Shown piece after piece: positions 13,013 to 25,119 of a stretch of 64,000 nucleotides of DNA. The stretch spans positions 226,998,648 through 227,062,647 of the forward strand of contig CM071598.1 of the NCBI GenBank assembly GCA_036435485.1. Reading direction: 5' to 3'. The position numbers and the translations under genes are program-made. How positions within the stretch are numbered: position 1 is the first letter of the stretch; each line of letters opens with the position of its first letter. Source of the DNA: Saposhnikovia divaricata (lineage: Eukaryota; Streptophyta; Magnoliopsida; Apiales; Apiaceae). The notes under the pieces are model-generated. The model made no database searches. It was not told the DNA's origin and worked only from the letters and a program-made list of their open reading frames with translations.

Positions 13013-15359
13013 AATGGACCGACTTGATTTTTAACAATATCCCGTGTACTAACCCCTTTGAGAATTTTCCGAAAACCGAGTTTCGATCATATCAGCTCCG
13101 ATTCCAGTCCGAGCTGCGTCAAATAAAATTTCGTTGAATTCCAATAAACCATAGGAACAAAATATGTAAAAGTATCCACAAAATTGACCAACTCAATTTT
13201 TTAACAATATCCCGTGTACTAACCCTTTTGAGGATTATCCAAAAACCGAGATTTAACTATATCAGCTCCGATTCAGGTCTGAATTGCGTCAAATAAAATT
13301 TTGTTGAATTTCAATAACCCATAGGAACAAAATATGTAAAAATATCCACAAAATGGTCCGACTTGATTTTTAACAATATCACGTGTACTAACCGCTTTGA
13401 GAATTTTCCGAAAACCGAGTTTCGATCATATCAGCTCCGATTCAGGTCTGAATTGTGTCAAATAAAATTTCGTTGAATTCCAATAACCCATAGGAACAAA
13501 ATATTTAAAAATATCCTTAAAATGGTCCGACCCGATTTTTAACAATATCCCGTGTACTAACACCTTTGAGAATTTTCCGAAAACCGAGTTTGGATCATAT
13601 CAGCTCCGATTCCGGTCCGAACTGCGTCAAATAAAATTTCGTTGAATTCCAATAACCCATAGGAACAAAATATGTAAAAATATCCACAAAATGGTCCGAC
13701 TCGATTTTTAACAATATCCCGTGTACTAACCCCTTTGAGGAATATCCAAAAACCCAGTTTTGACTATATCAGCTCCGATTCAGGTCTGAATTGTGTCAAA
13801 TAAAATTTCGTTGAATTCCAATTACCCATAGGAACAAAATATTTAAAAATATCCACAAAATGGCCCGACTTTATTTTAACAATATCCCGTGTACTAACCC
13901 CTTTGAGAATTTTCCGAAAACCGAGTTTCGATCATATCAGCTCCGATTCCAGTCTGAGCTGCGTCAAATAAAATTTCGTTGAATTCCAATAAACAATAGG
14001 AACAAAATATGTAAAATTATCCACAAAATTGACCAACTCAATTTTTTAACAATATCCCGTGTACTAACCCTTTTGAGGATTATCCAAAAACCGAGATTTA
14101 ACTATATCAGCTCCGATTCAGGTCTGAATTGCGTCAAATAAAATTTCGTTGAATTCCAATAACCCATAGGAACAAAATATGTAAAAATATCCACAAAATG
14201 GTCCGACTTGATTTTTAACAATATCCCGTGTACTAACCCCTTTGAGAATTTTTCGAAAACCGAGTTTCGATCATATCAGCTCCAATTCAGGTCTGAATTG
14301 CGTCAAATAAAATTTTGTTGAATTTCAATAACCCATAGGAACAAAATATGTAAAAATATCCACAAAATGGTCCGACTCGATTTTTAACAATATCCTGTGT
14401 ACTAACCCCTTTGAGGAATATCCAAAAACCCAGTTTTGACTATATCAGCTCCGATTCAGGTCTGAATTGTGTCAAATAAAATTTCGTTGAATTCCAATAA
14501 CCCATAGGAACAAAATATTTAAAAATTTCCTTAAAATGGTCCGACTCGATTTTTAACAATATCCCGTGTACTAGCCACTTTGAGGATTATCCGAAAACCG
14601 AGTTTCGATCATATCAGCTCCGATTCAGGTCTGAATTGCGTCAAATAAAATTTTGTTGAATTTCAATAACCCATTGGAACAAAATATGTAAAAATATCCA
14701 CAAAATGGTCCGACTCGATTTTTAACAATATCCCGTGTACTAACCCCTTTTAGAATTTTCCGAAAACCGAGTTTCGATCATATCAGCTCCGATTCAGGTC
14801 TGAATTGCGTCAAATAAAATTTCAATGAATTCCAATAACCCATAGGAACAAAATATGTAAAAATATCCACAAAATGGTTTGACCCGATTTTTAACAATAT
14901 CCCGTGTACTAACACCTTTGAGAATTTTCCGAAAACCGAGTTTCGATCATATCAGCTCCGATTCCGGTCCGAACTGCGTCAAATAAAATTTCGTTGAATT
15001 CCAATAACCCATAGGAACAAAATATGTAAAAATATCCACAAAATGGTCCGACTCGATTTTTAACAATATCCCGTGTACTAACCCCTTTGAGGAATATCCA
15101 AAAACCCAGTTTTGACTATATCAGCTCCGATTCAGGTCTGAATTGTGTCAAATAAAATTTCGTTGAATTCCAATTACCCATAGGAACAAAATATTTAAAA
15201 ATATCCACAAAATGGCCCGACTTTATTTTAACAATATCCCGTGTACTAACCCCTTTGTGAATTTTCCGAAAACCGAGTTTCGATCATATCAGCTCCGATT
15301 CCAGTCTGAGCTGCGTCAAATAAAATTTCGTTGAATTCCAATAAACAATAGGAACAAAA
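13013..15359 (+). repeat. HOR-I copy 5, truncated
   Basis: It matches copy 4 at an offset of about 3549 bp from aatggaccgacttg (13013) through the second ttattttaac monomer (near 15220). At about 15360 copy 4 continues with atatttaaaaatatcc, but here the sequence goes to atgtaaaattatcc and a ccaactcgatttttt monomer. HOR-I register ends at that point. Confidence 0.8.
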
Positions 15360-16464
15360 TATGTAAAATTATCCACAAAATTGACCAACTCGATTTTTTA
15401 ACAATATCCCGTGTACTAACCCTTTTTAGGATTATCCAAAAACCGAGATTTAACTATATCAGCTCCGATTCAGGTCTGAATTGCGTCAAATAAAATTTCG
15501 TTGAATTCCAATAACCCATAGGAACAAAATATGTAAAAATATCCACAAAATGGTCCGACTTGATTTTTAACAATATCCCGTGTACTAACCCCTTTGAGAA
15601 TTTTTTGAAAACCGAGTTTCGATCATATCAACTCTAATTCAGGTTCGAACTGCGTCAAATAAAATTTTGTTGAATTTCAATAACCCATAGGAACAAAATA
15701 TGTAAAAATATCCACAAAATGGTCCGACTCGATTTTTAACAATATCCTGTGTACTAACCCCTTTGAGGAATATCCAAAAACCTAGTTTTGACTATATCAG
15801 CTCCGATTCAGGTCTGAATTGTGTCAAATAAAATTTCGTTGAATTCCAATAACCCATAGGAACAAAATATTTAAAATTTTCCTTAAAATGGTCCGACTCG
15901 ATTTTTAACAATATCCCGTGTACTAGCCACTTTGAGGATTATCCGAAAACCGAGTTTCGATCATATCAGCTCCGATTCAGGTCTGAATTGCGTCAAATAA
16001 AATTTTGTTGAATTTCAATAACCCATTGGAACAAAATATGTAAAAATATCCACAAAATGGTCCGACTCGATTTTTAACAATATCCCGTGTACTAACACCT
16101 TTGAGAATTTTCCGAAAACCGAGTTTGGATCATATCAGCTCCGATTCCGGTCCGAACTGCGTCAAATAAAATTTCGTTGAATTCCAATAACCCATAGGAA
16201 AAAAATATGTAAAAATATCCACAAAATGGTCCGACTCAATTTTTAACAATATCCCGTGTACTAGCCCCTTTGAGGATTATCCGAAAACCGAGCTTCGATC
16301 ATATCAGCTCCGATTCCGGTCCGAACTGCGTCAAATAAAATTTCGTTGAATTCCAATAACCCATAGGAACAAAATATGTAAAAATATCCACAAAATGGTC
16401 CGACTTGATTTTTAACAATATCACGTGTACTAACCGCTTTGAGAATTTTCCGAAAACCGAGTTT
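15360..16464 (+). repeat. Transition mosaic; most of it recurs at 35786-36666
   Basis: There is no local HOR here. From about 15430 to 16310 the sequence matches 35786-36666 at a constant offset of 20356 bp. Shared rare variants are tttttgaaaaccgag followed by caactctaattcaggttcg (near 15604 and 35960) and tactagcccctttg with accgagcttcgatc (near 16260 and 36616). Differences seen include ccacaaaatggtccgactcg against ccaaaaaatggtccaactcg. After 16310 the two locations part company. Confidence 0.8.
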
Positions 16465-17716
16465 CGATCATATCAGCTCCGATTCAAGTCTGAATTGCGT
16501 CAAATAAAATTTTGTTTAATTTCAATAACCCATAGGAACAAAATATGTAAAAATATCCACAAAATGGTCCGACTCGATTTTTAACAATATCCCGTGTACT
16601 AACCCCTTTGAGGATTATCCGAAAACCGAGTTTCGATCATATCAGCTCCGATTCAGGTCTGAATTGCGTCAAATAAAATTTTGTTGAATTTCAATAACCC
16701 ATAGGAACAAAATATGTAAAAATATCCACAAAATGGTCCGACTCGATTTTTAACAATATCCCGTGTACTAATGCCTTTGAGCATTTTCCGAAAACCGAGT
16801 TTGGATCATATCAGCTCCGATTCCGGTCCGAACTGCGTCAAATAAAATTTCGTTGAATTCCAATAACCCATAGGAAAAAAATATGTAAAAATATCCACAA
16901 AATGGTCCGACTCAATTTTTAACAATTTCCCGTGTACTAACCCCTTTGAGGATTATCCGAAAACCGAGTTTCGATCATATCAGCTCCGATTCCGGTCCGA
17001 ACTACGTCAAATAAAATTTCGTTGAATTCCAATAACCCATAGGAACAAAATATGTAAAAATATCCACAAAATGGTCCGACTTGATTTTTAACAATATCAC
17101 GTGTACTAACCGCTTTGAGAATTTTCCGAAAACCGAGTTTCGATCATATCAGCTCCGATTCAGGTCTGAATTGCGTCAAATAAAATTTCATTGAATTCCA
17201 ATAACCCATAGGAACAAAATATGTAAAAATATCCACAAAATGGTTCGACCCGATTTTTAACAATATCCCGTGTACTAACACCTTTGAGAATTTTCCGAAA
17301 ACCGAGTTTGGATCATATCAGCTCCGATTTCGGTCCGAACTGCGTCAAATAAAATTTCGTTGAATTCCAATAACCCATAGGAAAAAAATATGTAAAAATA
17401 TCCACAAAATGGTCCGACTCAATTTTTAACAATATCCCGTGTACTAACCCCTTTGAGGATTATCCGAAAACCGAGTTTCGATCATATCAGCTCCGATTCA
17501 GGTCTGAATTGCGTCAAATAAAATTTTGTTGAATTTCAATAACCCATAGGAACAAAATATGTAAAAATATCCACAAAATGGTTCGACTCGATTTTTAACA
17601 ATATCCCGTGTACTAACTCCTTTGAGGATTTTCCGAAAACCGAGTTTCGATCATATCAGCTCCGATTCAGGTCTGAATTGCGTCAAATAAAATTTCGTTG
17701 AATTCCAATAACCCAT
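16465..17716 (+). repeat. Segment P, first copy (repeated at 20319-21570)
   Basis: It matches 20319-21570 at an offset of 3854 bp. Diagnostic variants in both are attcaagtctgaattg (16482, 20336), tactaatgcctttgagcat (near 16767 and 20621), aacaatttcccgtg (near 16921) and gatttcggtccg (near 17327). A few substitutions separate the copies: tttaattt at 16515, actacgtc near 17001, gttcgactcg at 17581. Confidence 0.82.
16563..16731 (+). repeat. Representative monomer close to consensus (169 bp)
   Basis: This monomer is used here as the coordinate frame, with position 1 at aatggtccga. Conserved stretches are aacaatatcccgtgtacta (about 21-39), atatcagctccgattc (about 77-92) and aataacccataggaaca (about 131-147). 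The most variable part is about 48-76, where at least six alternatives occur (gaggattatccg, gagaattttccg, gaggaatatcca, gagcattttccg, gaggaatatacg, gaggattatcca). Nine CpG sites lie near 8, 13, 30, 58, 65, 72, 87, 105 and 120. Most monomers carry the hexamer gaattc near 125; a common variant (gaatttc) loses it. Confidence 0.9.
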
Positions 17717-17760
17717 AGGAACAAAAACAAAATAGTCCGACCCGATTTTTAACAATATCC
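17607..17760 (+). repeat. 154-bp short monomer (15-bp internal deletion)
   Basis: The end of this monomer reads aggaacaaaaacaaaatag, where related monomers (for example near 30130) have atatttaaaaatatc between the two A-rich stretches. The landmark spacing is 154 bp (17607 to 17761). The same variant sits at 19111-19264, 21461-21614, 23473-23626, 25486-25639, 27499-27652, 37792-37945 and 44534-44687. All eight carry the same breakpoint, so it arose once and was spread by block amplification. Undeleted relatives occur near 30130, 32845, 33690, 51260, 54140 and 57010. Confidence 0.93.
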
Positions 17761-19220
17761 CGTGTACTAACCCCTTTGAGAATTTTCCGAAAACCGAGTT
17801 TCGATCATATCAGCTCCGATTCCGGTCCGAACTGCGTCAAATAAAATTTTGTTGAATTTCAATAACCCATAGGAACAAAATATGTAAAAATATCCACAAA
17901 ATGGTCCGACTCGATTATTAACAATATCCCGTGTACTAACCCCTTTGAGGATTATCCAAAAACCGAGTTTTGACTATATCAGCTCCAATTCAGGTCTGAA
18001 TTGTGTCAAATAAAATTTCGTTGAATTCCAATGACCATAAGAACAAAATATGTAAAAATATCCTTAAAATGGTCCGATTCGATTTTTAACAATATCCCGT
18101 GTACTAACCACTTCGAGGAATATCCGAAAATCGAGTTTCGATCATATCAGCTCCGATTCAGGTCTGAATTGCGTCAAATAAAATTTTGTTGAATTTCAAT
18201 AACCCATAGGAACAAAATATGTAAAAATATCCACAAAATGGTCCGACTCGATTTTTAAAAATATCCCATGTACTAACCCCTTTGAGAATTTTCCGAAAAC
18301 CGAGTTTCGATCATATCAGCTCCGATTCAGGTCTGAATTGCGTCAAATAAAATTTCATTGAATTCCAATAACCCATAGGAACAAAATATGTAAAAATATC
18401 CACAAAATGGTTCAACCCGATTTTTAACAATATCCCGTGTACTAACACCTTTGAGAATTTTCCGAAAACCGAGTTTCGATCATATCAGCTCCGATTCCGG
18501 TCCGAACTGCGTCAAATAAAATTTCGTTGAATTCCAATAACCCATAGGAACAAAATATGTAAAAATATCCACAAAATGGTCCGACTCGATTTTTAACAAT
18601 ATCCCGTGTACTAACCCCTTTGAGGAATATCCAAAAACCCAGTTTTGACTATATCAGCTCCGATTCAGGTCTGAATTGTGTCAAATAAAATTTCGTTGAA
18701 TTCCAATTACCCATAGGAACAAAATATTTAAAAATATCCACAAAATGGCCCGACTTTATTTTAACAATATCCCGTGTACTAGCCACTTTGAGGATTATCC
18801 GAAAACCGAGTTTCGATCATATCAGCTCCGATTCAAGTCTGAATTGCGTCAAATAAAATTTTGTTGAATTTCAATAACCCATAGGAACAAAATTTGTAAA
18901 AATATCCACAAAATGGTCCGACTCGATTTTTAACAATATCCCGTGTACTAACCCCTTTGAGGATTATCCGAAAACCGAGTTTCGATCATATCAGCTCCGA
19001 TTCAGGTCTGAATTGCGTCAAATAAAATTTTGTTGAATTTCAATAACCCATAGGAACAAAATATGTAAAAATATCCACAAAATGGTCCGACTCCATTTTT
19101 AACAATATCCCGTGTACTAACTCCTTTGAGGATTTTCCGAAAACCGAGTTTCGATCATATCAGCTCCGATTCAGGTCTGAATTGCGTCAAATAAAATTTC
19201 GTTGAATTCCAATAACCCAT
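17717..19220 (+). repeat. Segment Q, first copy of 1504-bp duplication
   Basis: It begins at the 15-bp-deleted monomer (aggaacaaaaacaaaatag at 17717), which recurs at 19221. The 1504 bp equal nine monomers (1521) minus the 15-bp deletion, one base lost in gaccataag and one in ttattttaac. The monomer order is the same until about 19090, where ctccatttttaac in this copy is replaced by another type in the second copy. Confidence 0.83.
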
Positions 19221-20600
19221 AGGAACAAAAACAAAATAGTCCGACCCGATTTTTAACAATATCCCGTGTACTAACCCCTTTGAGAATTTTCCGAAAACCG
19301 AGTTTCGATCATATCAGCTCCGATTCCGGTCCGAACTGCGTCAAATAAAATTTTGTTGAATTTCAATAACCCATAGGAACAAAATATGTAAAAATATCCA
19401 CAAAATGGTCCGACTCGATTATTAACAATATCCCGTGTACTAACCCCTTTGAGGATTATCCAAAAACCGAGTTTTGACTATATCAGCTCCAATTCAGGTC
19501 TGAATTGTGTCAAATAAAATTTCGTTGAATTCCAATGACCATAAGAACAAAATATGTAAAAATATCCTTAAAATGGTCCGATTCGATTTTTAACAATATC
19601 CCGTGTACTAACCACTTCGAGGAATATCCGAAAATCGAGTTTCGATCATATCAGCTCCGATTCAGGTCTGAATTGCGTCAAATAAAATTTTGTTGAATTT
19701 CAATAACCCATAGGAACAAAATATGTAAAAATATCCACAAAAATGGTCCGACTCGATTTTTAAAAATATCCCATGTACTAACCCCTTTGAGAATTTTCCG
19801 AAAACCGAGTTTCGATCATATCAGCTCCGATTCAGGTCTGAATTGCGTCAAATAAAATTTCATTGAATTCCAATAACCCATAGGAACAAAATATGTAAAA
19901 ATATCCACAAAATGGTTCAACCCGATTTTTAACAATATCCCGTGTACTAACACCTTTGAGAATTTTCCGAAAACCGAGTTTCGATCATATCAGCTCCGAT
20001 TCCGGTCCGAACTGCGTCAAATAAAATTTCGTTGAATTCCAATAACCCATAGGAACAAAATATGTAAAAATATCCACAAAATGGTCCGACTCGATTTTTA
20101 ACAATATCCCGTGTACTAACCCCTTTGAGGAATATCCAAAAACCCAGTTTTGACTATATCAGCTCCGATTCAGGTCTGAATTGTGTCAAATAAAATTTCG
20201 TTGAATTTCAATTACCCATAGGAACAAAATATTTAAAAATATCCACAAAATGGCCCGACTTTATTTTAACAATATCCCGTGTACTAGCCACTTTGAGGAT
20301 TATCCGAAAACCGAGTTTCGATCATATCAGCTCCGATTCAAGTCTGAATTGCGTCAAATAAAATTTTGTTGAATTTCAATAACCCATAGGAACAAAATAT
20401 GTAAAAATATCCACAAAATGGTCCGACTCGATTTTTAACAATATCCCGTGTACTAACCCCTTTGAGGATTATCCGAAAACCGAGTTTCGATCATATCAGC
20501 TCCGATTCAGGTCTGAATTGCGTCAAATAAAATTTTGTTGAATTTCAATAACCCATAGGAACAAAATATGTAAAAATATCCACAAAATGGTCCGACTCGA
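19221..20600 (+). repeat. Segment Q, second copy
   Basis: It follows 17717-19090 at an offset of 1504-1505 bp. The extra base is an added A in cacaaaaatgg near 19740. Near 20615 it switches from tactaactcctttg to tactaatgcctttg, joining it to segment P copy 2. The order P-Q-Q-P points to a block duplication of 3.85 kb laid over a 1.5-kb one. Confidence 0.8.
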
Positions 20601-21570
20601 TTTTTAACAATATCCCGTGTACTAATGCCTTTGAGCATTTTCCGAAAACCGAGTTTGGATCATATCAGCTCCGATTCCGGTCCGAACTGCGTCAAATAAA
20701 ATTTCGTTGAATTCCAATAACCCATAGGAAAAAAATATGTAAAAATATCCACAAAATGGTCCGACTCAATTTTTAACAATTTCCCGTGTACTAACCCCTT
20801 TGAGGATTATCCGAAAACCGAGTTTCGATCATATCAGCTCCGATTCCGGTCCGAACTGCGTCAAATAAAATTTCGTTGAATTCCAATAACCCATAGGAAC
20901 AAAATATGTAAAAATATCCACAAAATGGTCCGACTTGATTTTTAACAATATCACGTGTACTAACCGCTTTGAGAATTTTCCGAAAACCGAGTTTCGATCA
21001 TATCAGCTCCGATTCAGGTCTGAATTGCGTCAAATAAAATTTCATTGAATTCCAATAACCCATAGGAACAAAATATGTAAAAATATCCACAAAATGGTTC
21101 GACCCGATTTTTAACAATATCCCGTGTACTAACACCTTTGAGAATTTTCCGAAAACCGAGTTTGGATCATATCAGCTCCGATTTCGGTCCGAACTGCGTC
21201 AAATAAAATTTCGTTGAATTCCAATAACCCATAGGAAAAAAATATGTAAAAATATCCACAAAATGGTCCGACTCAATTTTTAACAATATCCCGTGTACTA
21301 ACCCCTTTGAGGATTATCCGAAAACCGAGTTTCGATCATATCAGCTCCGATTCAGGTCTGAATTGCGTCAAATAAAATTTTGTTGAATTTCAATAACCCA
21401 TAGGAACAAAATATGTAAAAATATCCACAAAATGGTCCGACTCGATTTTTAACAATATCCCGTGTACTAACTCCTTTGAGGATTTTCCGAAAACCGAGTT
21501 TCGATCATATCAGCTCCGATTCAGGTCTGAATTGCGTCAAATAAAATTTCGTTGAATTCCAATAACCCAT
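20319..21570 (+). repeat. Segment P, second copy
   Basis: This is the 3854-bp-offset partner of 16465-17716. Its left part overlaps the end of Q copy 2 because P begins in a monomer shared with Q. Its right part (from 21095) is the start of the first 12-mer HOR copy, so the 12-mer HOR was built from this P+Q sequence. Confidence 0.78.
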
Positions 21571-23106
21571 AGGAACAAAAACAAAATAGTCCGACCCGAT
21601 TTTTAACAATATCCCGTGTACTAACCCCTTTGAGAATTTTCCGAAAACCGAGTTTCGATCATATCAGCTCCGATTCCGGTCCGAACTGCGTCAAATAAAA
21701 TTTTGTTGAATTTCAATAACCCATAGGAACAAAATATGTAAAAATATCCACAAAATGGTCCGACTCGATTATTAACAATATCCCGTGTACTAACCCCTTT
21801 GAGGATTATCCAAAAACCGAGTTTTGACTATATCAGCTCCAATTCAGGTCTGAATTGTGTCAAATAAAATTTCGTTGAATTCCAATGACCATAAGAACAA
21901 AATATGTAAAAATATCCTTAAAATGGTCCGATTCGATTTTTAACAATATCCCGTGTACTAACCACTTCGAGGAATATCCGAAAATCGAGTTTCGATCATA
22001 TCAGCTCCGATTCAGGTCTGAATTGCGTCAAATAAAATTTTGTTGAATTTCAATAACCCCTAGGAACAAAATATGTAAAAATATCCACAAAATGGTCCGA
22101 CTCGATTTTTAAAAATATCCCATGTACTAACCCCTTTGAGAATTTTCCGAAAACCGAGTTTCGATCATATCAGCTCCGATTCAGGTCTGAATTGCGTCAA
22201 ATAAAATTTCATTGAATTCCAATAACCCATAGGAACAAAATATGTAAAAATATCCACAAAATGGTTCAACCCGATTTTTAACAATATCCCGTGTACTAAC
22301 ACCTTTGAGAATTTTCCGAAAACCGAGTTTCGATCATATCAGCTCCGATTCCGGTCCGAACTGCGTCAAATAAAATTTCGTTGAATTCCAATAACCCATA
22401 GGAACAAAATATGTAAAAATATCCACAAAATGGTCCGACTCGATTTTTAACAATATCCCGTGTACTAACCCCTTTGAGGAATATCCAAAAACCCAGTTTT
22501 GACTATATCAGCTCCGATTCAGGTCTGAATTGTGTCAAATAAAATTTCGTTGAATTCCAATTACCCATAGGAACAAAATATTTAAAAATATCCACAAAAT
22601 GGCCCGACTTTATTTTAACAATATCCCGTGTACTAACCCCTTTGAGAATTTTCCGAAAACCGAGTTTCGATCATATCAGCTCCGATTCCAGTCTGAGCTG
22701 CGTCAAATAAAATTTCGTTGAATTACAATAAACAATAGGAACAAAATATGTAAAATTATCCACAAAATTGACCAACTCGATTTTTTAACAATATCCCGTG
22801 TACTAACCCTTTTGAGGATTATCCAAAAACCGAGATTTAACTATATCAGCTCCGATTCAGGTCTGAATTGCGTCAAATAAAATTTCGTTGAATTCCAATA
22901 ACCCATAGGAACAAAATATGTAAAAATATCCACAAAATGGTCCGACTTGATTTTTAACAATATCCCGTGTACTAACCCCTTTGAGAATTTTTCGAAAACC
23001 GAGTTTCGATCATATCAACTCTTATTCAGGTTCGAACTGCGTCAAATAAAATTTTGTTGAATTTCAATAACCCATAGGAACAAAATATGTAAAAATATCC
23101 ACAAAA
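21095..23106 (+). repeat. HOR-III copy 1 (12-mer, 2012 bp)
   Basis: The anchor tggttcgacccgat occurs at 21095, 23107, 25120 and 27133 (spacings 2012, 2013, 2013). Twelve 169-bp monomers would be 2028 bp; the deficit is the 15-bp-deleted monomer, with single-base gains and losses cancelling. Copy 1 has gaccataag near 21886, one base shorter than gacacataag in copies 2-4. It also has the private change aacccctagg near 22055. Confidence 0.9.
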
Positions 23107-25119
23107 TGGTTCGACCCGATTTTTAACAATATCCCGTGTACTAACACCTTTGAGAATTTTCCGAAAACCGAGTTTGGATCATATCAGCTCCGATTTCGGT
23201 CCGAACTGCGTCAAATAAAATTTCGTTGAATTCCAATAACCCATAGGAAAAAAATATGTAAAAATATCCACAAAATGGTCCGACTCAATTTTTAACAATA
23301 TCCCGTGTACTAACCCCTTTGAGGATTATCCGAAAACCGAGTTTCGATCATATCAGCTCCGATTCAGGTCTGAATTGCGTCAAATAAAATTTTGTTGAAT
23401 TTCAATAACCCATAGGAACAAAATATGTAAAAATATCCACAAAATGGTCCGACTCGATTTTTAACAATATCCCGTGTACTAACTCCTTTGAGGATTTTCC
23501 GAAAACCGAGTTTCGATCATATCAGCTCCGATTCAGGTCTGAATTGCGTCAAATAAAATTTCGTTGAATTCCAATAACCCATAGGAACAAAAACAAAATA
23601 GTCCGACCCGATTTTTAACAATATCCCGTGTACTAACCCCTTTGAGAATTTTCCGAAAACCGAGTTTCGATCATATCAGCTCCGATTCCGGTCCGAACTG
23701 CGTCAAATAAAATTTTGTTGAATTTCAATAACCCATAGGAACAAAATATGTAAAAATATCCACAAAATGGTCCGACTCGATTATTAACAATATCCCGTGT
23801 ACTAACCCCTTTGAGGATTATCCAAAAACCGAGTTTTGACTATATCAGCTCCAATTCAGGTCTGAATTGTGTCAAATAAAATTTCGTTGAATTCCAATGA
23901 CACATAAGAACAAAATATGTAAAAATATCCTTAAAATGGTCCGATTCGATTTTTAACAATATCCCGTGTACTAACCACTTCGAGGAATATCCGAAAATCG
24001 AGTTTCGATCATATCAGCTCCGATTCAGGTCTGAATTCCGTCAAATAAAATTTTGTTGAATTTCAATAACCCATAGGAACAAAATATGTAAAAATATCCA
24101 CAAAATGGTCCGACTCGATTTTTAAAAATATCCCATGTACTAACCCCTTTGAGAATTTTCCGAAAACCGAGTTTCGATCATATCAGCTCCGATTCAGGTC
24201 TGAATTGCGTCAAATAAAATTTCATTGAATTCCAATAACCCATAGGAACAAAATATGTAAAAATATCCACAAAATGGTTCAACCCGATTTTTAACAATAT
24301 CCCGTGTACTAACACCTTTGAGAATTTTCCGAAAACCGAGTTTCGATCATATCAGCTCCGATTCCGGTCCGAACTGCGTCAAATAAAATTTCGTTGAATT
24401 CCAATAACCCATAGGAACAAAATATGTAAAAATATCCACAAAATGGTCCGACTCGATTTTTAACAATATCCCGTGTACTAACCCCTTTGAGGAATATCCA
24501 AAAACCCAGTTTTGACTATATCAGCTCCGATTCAGGTCTGAATTGTGTCAAATAAAATTTCGTTGAATTCCAATTACCCATAGGAACAAAATATTTAAAA
24601 ATATCCACAAAATGGCCCGACTTTATTTTAACAATATCCCGTGTACTAACCCCTTTGAGAATTTTCCGAAAACCGAGTTTCGATCATATCAGCTCCGATT
24701 CCAGTCTGAGCTGCGTCAAATAAAATTTCGTTGAATTACAATAAACAATAGGAACAAAATATGTAAAATTATCCACAAAATTGACCAACTCGATTTTTTA
24801 ACAATATCCCGTGTACTAACCCTTTTGAGGATTATCCAAAAACCGAGATTTAACTATATCAGCTCCGATTCAGGTCTGAATTGCGTCAAATAAAATTTCG
24901 TTGAATTCCAATAACCCATAGGAACAAAATATGTAAAAATATCCACAAAATGGTCCGACTTGATTTTTAACAATATCCCGTGTACTAACCCCTTTGAGAA
25001 TTTTTCGAAAACCGAGTTTCGATCATATCAACTCTTATTCAGGTTCGAACTGCGTCAAATAAAATTTTGTTGAATTTCAATAACCCATAGGAACAAAATA
25101 TGTAAAAATATCCACAAAA
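23107..25119 (+). repeat. HOR-III copy 2 (12-mer, 2013 bp)
   Basis: Its monomer order is identical to copy 1. Shared markers are gatttcggtccg, aggaaaaaaatatg, the 15-bp deletion (23583), gattattaac, aaaaatatcccatg, ttattttaac, gaattacaataaac, ccaactcgatttttt and caactcttattcaggttcg. It carries gacacataag and ctgaattccgtc (near 24034), both inherited by copies 3 and 4. Confidence 0.9.
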
